A program made the translations under genes and the position numbers. From Pseudomonas sp. (GTDB lineage: Bacteria; Pseudomonadota; Gammaproteobacteria; Pseudomonadales; Pseudomonadaceae): a DNA stretch of 7,301 nt. The notes beneath the pieces were generated by a model. The model saw only the letters and a program-made list of their open reading frames with translations. It ran no database searches and had not been told where the DNA came from. Position 1 is the first letter of the stretch. Every line of letters starts with the position of its first letter. The stretch spans positions 1 to 7,301 of the forward strand of contig JAURXE010000367.1 of the NCBI GenBank assembly GCA_030654635.1. Direction: 5' to 3'. Shown in pieces: positions 5,377-7,301 of this stretch.

Positions 5377-7301
5377 ATGAACTTCTGGCAACGCAGCATT
5401 CAGTGGCAGTTGATCATCAGCATGGGCGCGGCGATTTTGGTCAGCGTGCTGGTGGTGATTGGCATCTACTCACGGGTGGCCAATCAGCAGGCGGAGCAGT
5501 ATCTGCTGGGTGAGGCTTTGCCAGCGCGGGTTGAGGCGGTGCGTAATGACCTGGAGCGGGTGCTGACCGAACCGTTAACGGCGGCCAGTGCGTTGGCGGG
5601 CAACAGTTTGGTGGTGGATTGGCTGGCCGGTGGCGAAGACCCGGCGCAGCAGCCAGGCTTTGTGCGTTATCTCAGTGGGGTGCAGGCGCAGAACAAGGCT
5701 TTGACCACCTTTATAGTGCCCCTAGAGTCGGGCCATTATTTTACCGCCAAGGGGCTCGATCGCACCCTGAAGCGCGGCCCCGAGAGTGCCTGGTTTTATG
5801 ATTTTGTCGACGGCGGCAAGCAGCGCTCGCTGGATATTGATATCGACGCGACTACCGGCGTGCCGACGTTGTTTATCAATCAACGCATCGAGTCGGCGGG
5901 TAAGATTCTGGGTGTTGGTGGCATAGGTTTGGGCATCAGTGCGATGTCCGATTTGATCCGCGACAGCCGCTTCGGCAAGGCCGGCATGGTCTATCTGGTC
6001 AGCGCCGATGGGCAGGTGAAGATTCATCCCCAGGCGCAGTTCAGCAATAAGAGTGATCTGACCCAGTTGCTCGGCCGCGAGGCGGCTCAGCAAGTGATCA
6101 GTAACGACGGCAAGGTGCTGCATTTTGAGCGCCAGGGCGAAGCCTATCTGGCCATGGCCATGCCGCTGAAAACCCTCGGCTGGTTGTTGGTGGCCGAGGT
6201 GCCTGAGGCGGAGATTTATGCCGAGGCCCGTCAGGCCTTGTTGACCACCGCGCTGATCAGCTTGACGGTGGCACTGTTTTGTTTGGGCTTGGTGGTGATG
6301 CTGGCACGTGGCCTGGTGCGTCCGCTGCGGCGGGTGACTGCGGCGCTGGTGGAAATCGGTGGCGGCGGTGGCGATCTGACCCGCCGGCTGGACGAGTCGC
6401 GGGCCGATGAGTTGGGCGATTTGGCCCGTGGCTTTAACCGCTTTCTGGAAAGCCTGCGTGGCATGATCGGCGGGGTGCTGACCACCAGTGAGCAGCTGCG
6501 CAACTCGGTTACCCAGGTGGCCGAAGTGGTGGAAAACACTGCCGGCCGCGCCGGTCAGCAGCAGGAAATGACCGACATGGTGGCCACTGCGGTGCATGAG
6601 ATGGGCCTCACCGTGCAGGAAATCGCGCGTAACGCCAACGACGCCGCTGGAGCCTCGCAGCGGGCGCTGGATGAAGCCCATCAGGCGCGCACGGTGGTCA
6701 GCCAGTCGATCGAAAACGTTGAGCGGATGTCCGGCGATATTGGTCATGCCGCAGGCGCGGTCAGCGAGTTGGCCGAGCAGGTAGCTTCGATTGATCAGGT
6801 GTTAGCGGTGATCCGCGGTATTTCCGAACAGACCAATTTGCTCGCTCTGAATGCCGCCATTGAAGCGGCGCGGGCCGGTGAGTTGGGTCGTGGTTTTGCC
6901 GTGGTGGCCGATGAGGTGCGCACCCTGGCCAGCCGCACCCAGTCCTCGACTGGCGAAATCCAGCAGATGATTTTGCGCCTTAAACAGGGCGCCGGCACCG
7001 CCGTGACCTCGATGCAGGCCAGTCAATCGGCGACCAGCGCCGGGGTTGAGTCGAGCCAGCGCACGGGCGGCTCACTGGGAGCCATCACCGATCAGGTCGA
7101 GCGTATCAGCGACATGAATCACCAGATCGCCACCGCCACCGAGGAGCAATCTTCAGTGACCGAAGAGATCAATCGCAACGTTCAGGGGATTGCCGACCTG
7201 GCCCACGCCACCGCCGATGAAGTGCATCGCGGCCGGCAAGACTGCCAGACCCTGCGTCATCTGGCCGAGGACTTAACCCGGCAGATGGGCAGCTTTCGGC
7301 T
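5377..7301 (+). CDS. Methyl-accepting chemotaxis protein, Cache-HAMP type (3' end outside window)
   Basis: The frame is open for 641 codons to the window edge. A short N-terminus ([12 protein letters not shown]) precedes a first membrane helix at about 12-31. A periplasmic sensor of about 255 residues follows. It looks like a double-Cache domain, with WFYDF at 139-143, the run [12 protein letters not shown] and then TLFINQRI. It lacks the RxWY-type pattern of amino-acid-sensing pseudomonad receptors, so its ligand is unknown. A second helix (289-311) leads to a HAMP domain (about 312-365) with five consecutive glycines (328-332) before DLTRRL and [12 protein letters not shown]. The long cytoplasmic coiled coil has the conserved hairpin tip [20 protein letters not shown] (from 482) and [15 protein letters not shown], which bind CheA and CheW. 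The last visible residues, MGSFR, resemble the usual end of such receptors, so only a few codons are probably missing; whether a CheR-tethering tail exists cannot be seen. The gene is monocistronic upstream, with FliA-like and Crc-type control signals. Class and function are secure, the ligand is not. Confidence 0.95.
   Translation, partial: MNFWQRSIQWQLIISMGAAILVSVLVVIGIYSRVANQQAEQYLLGEALPARVEAVRNDLERVLTEPLTAASALAGNSLVVDWLAGGEDPAQQPGFVRYLSGVQAQNKALTTFIVPLESGHYFTAKGLDRTLKRGPESAWFYDFVDGGKQRSLDIDIDATTGVPTLFINQRIESAGKILGVGGIGLGISAMSDLIRDSRFGKAGMVYLVSADGQVKIHPQAQFSNKSDLTQLLGREAAQQVISNDGKVLHFERQGEAYLAMAMPLKTLGWLLVAEVPEAEIYAEARQALLTTALISLTVALFCLGLVVMLARGLVRPLRRVTAALVEIGGGGGDLTRRLDESRADELGDLARGFNRFLESLRGMIGGVLTTSEQLRNSVTQVAEVVENTAGRAGQQQEMTDMVATAVHEMGLTVQEIARNANDAAGASQRALDEAHQARTVVSQSIENVERMSGDIGHAAGAVSELAEQVASIDQVLAVIRGISEQTNLLALNAAIEAARAGELGRGFAVVADEVRTLASRTQSSTGEIQQMILRLKQGAGTAVTSMQASQSATSAGVESSQRTGGSLGAITDQVERISDMNHQIATATEEQSSVTEEINRNVQGIADLAHATADEVHRGRQDCQTLRHLAEDLTRQMGSFR

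Noticed and set aside
5722..6747. Long open frame of 341 codons on the minus strand, rich in His and Gln
   Set aside because: It lies wholly inside the chemoreceptor gene in antisense, has no ribosome binding site, and its composition is that expected from reading GC-rich coding DNA backwards.

Overview
The window looks like chromosomal DNA of a motile Gram-negative gammaproteobacterium, most likely a Pseudomonas or close relative. The reasons are a GC-rich PBP1c-type peptidoglycan synthase, a Cache-HAMP chemoreceptor of pseudomonad style, a FliA-like promoter, and a perfect Hfq/Crc-type CA motif (AACAATAA) beside the chemoreceptor ribosome binding site. All real genes lie on the + strand; I found no RNA gene, insertion sequence, CRISPR array or phage gene.

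Layout: (1) Bases 1-991 are the 3' part of pbpC, carrying the end of the transpeptidase domain (KTGTS box) and the C-terminal PBP1c domain. (2) Bases 1074-5037 hold a tight three-gene module: a large OmpA-family lipoprotein with an uncharacterised C-terminal extension, a five-helix inner-membrane protein with a long cytoplasmic tail, and a secreted periplasmic protein with a von Willebrand A-like fold. The second and third genes overlap by ATGA, and a strong intrinsic terminator closes the module at 5053-5077. (3) Bases 5078-5376 are non-coding; the last 120 bases carry the regulatory region of the next gene. (4) Bases 5377-7301 encode a methyl-accepting chemotaxis protein that runs off the window, probably only a few codons before its stop.

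The three-gene module is the part worth attention. Its products are predicted to lie in the outer membrane and periplasm, the inner membrane, and the periplasm, which is the arrangement expected of one envelope-spanning assembly anchored to peptidoglycan. I do not recognise it as a named system. Its base composition in hand-counted samples is lower in GC than pbpC upstream, so it may be an accessory acquisition. It contains no nuclease, ATPase or helicase, so a defence role such as Zorya is not supported by what is visible. The chemoreceptor is a separate transcription unit, apparently tied to the flagellar regulon and to carbon catabolite repression.
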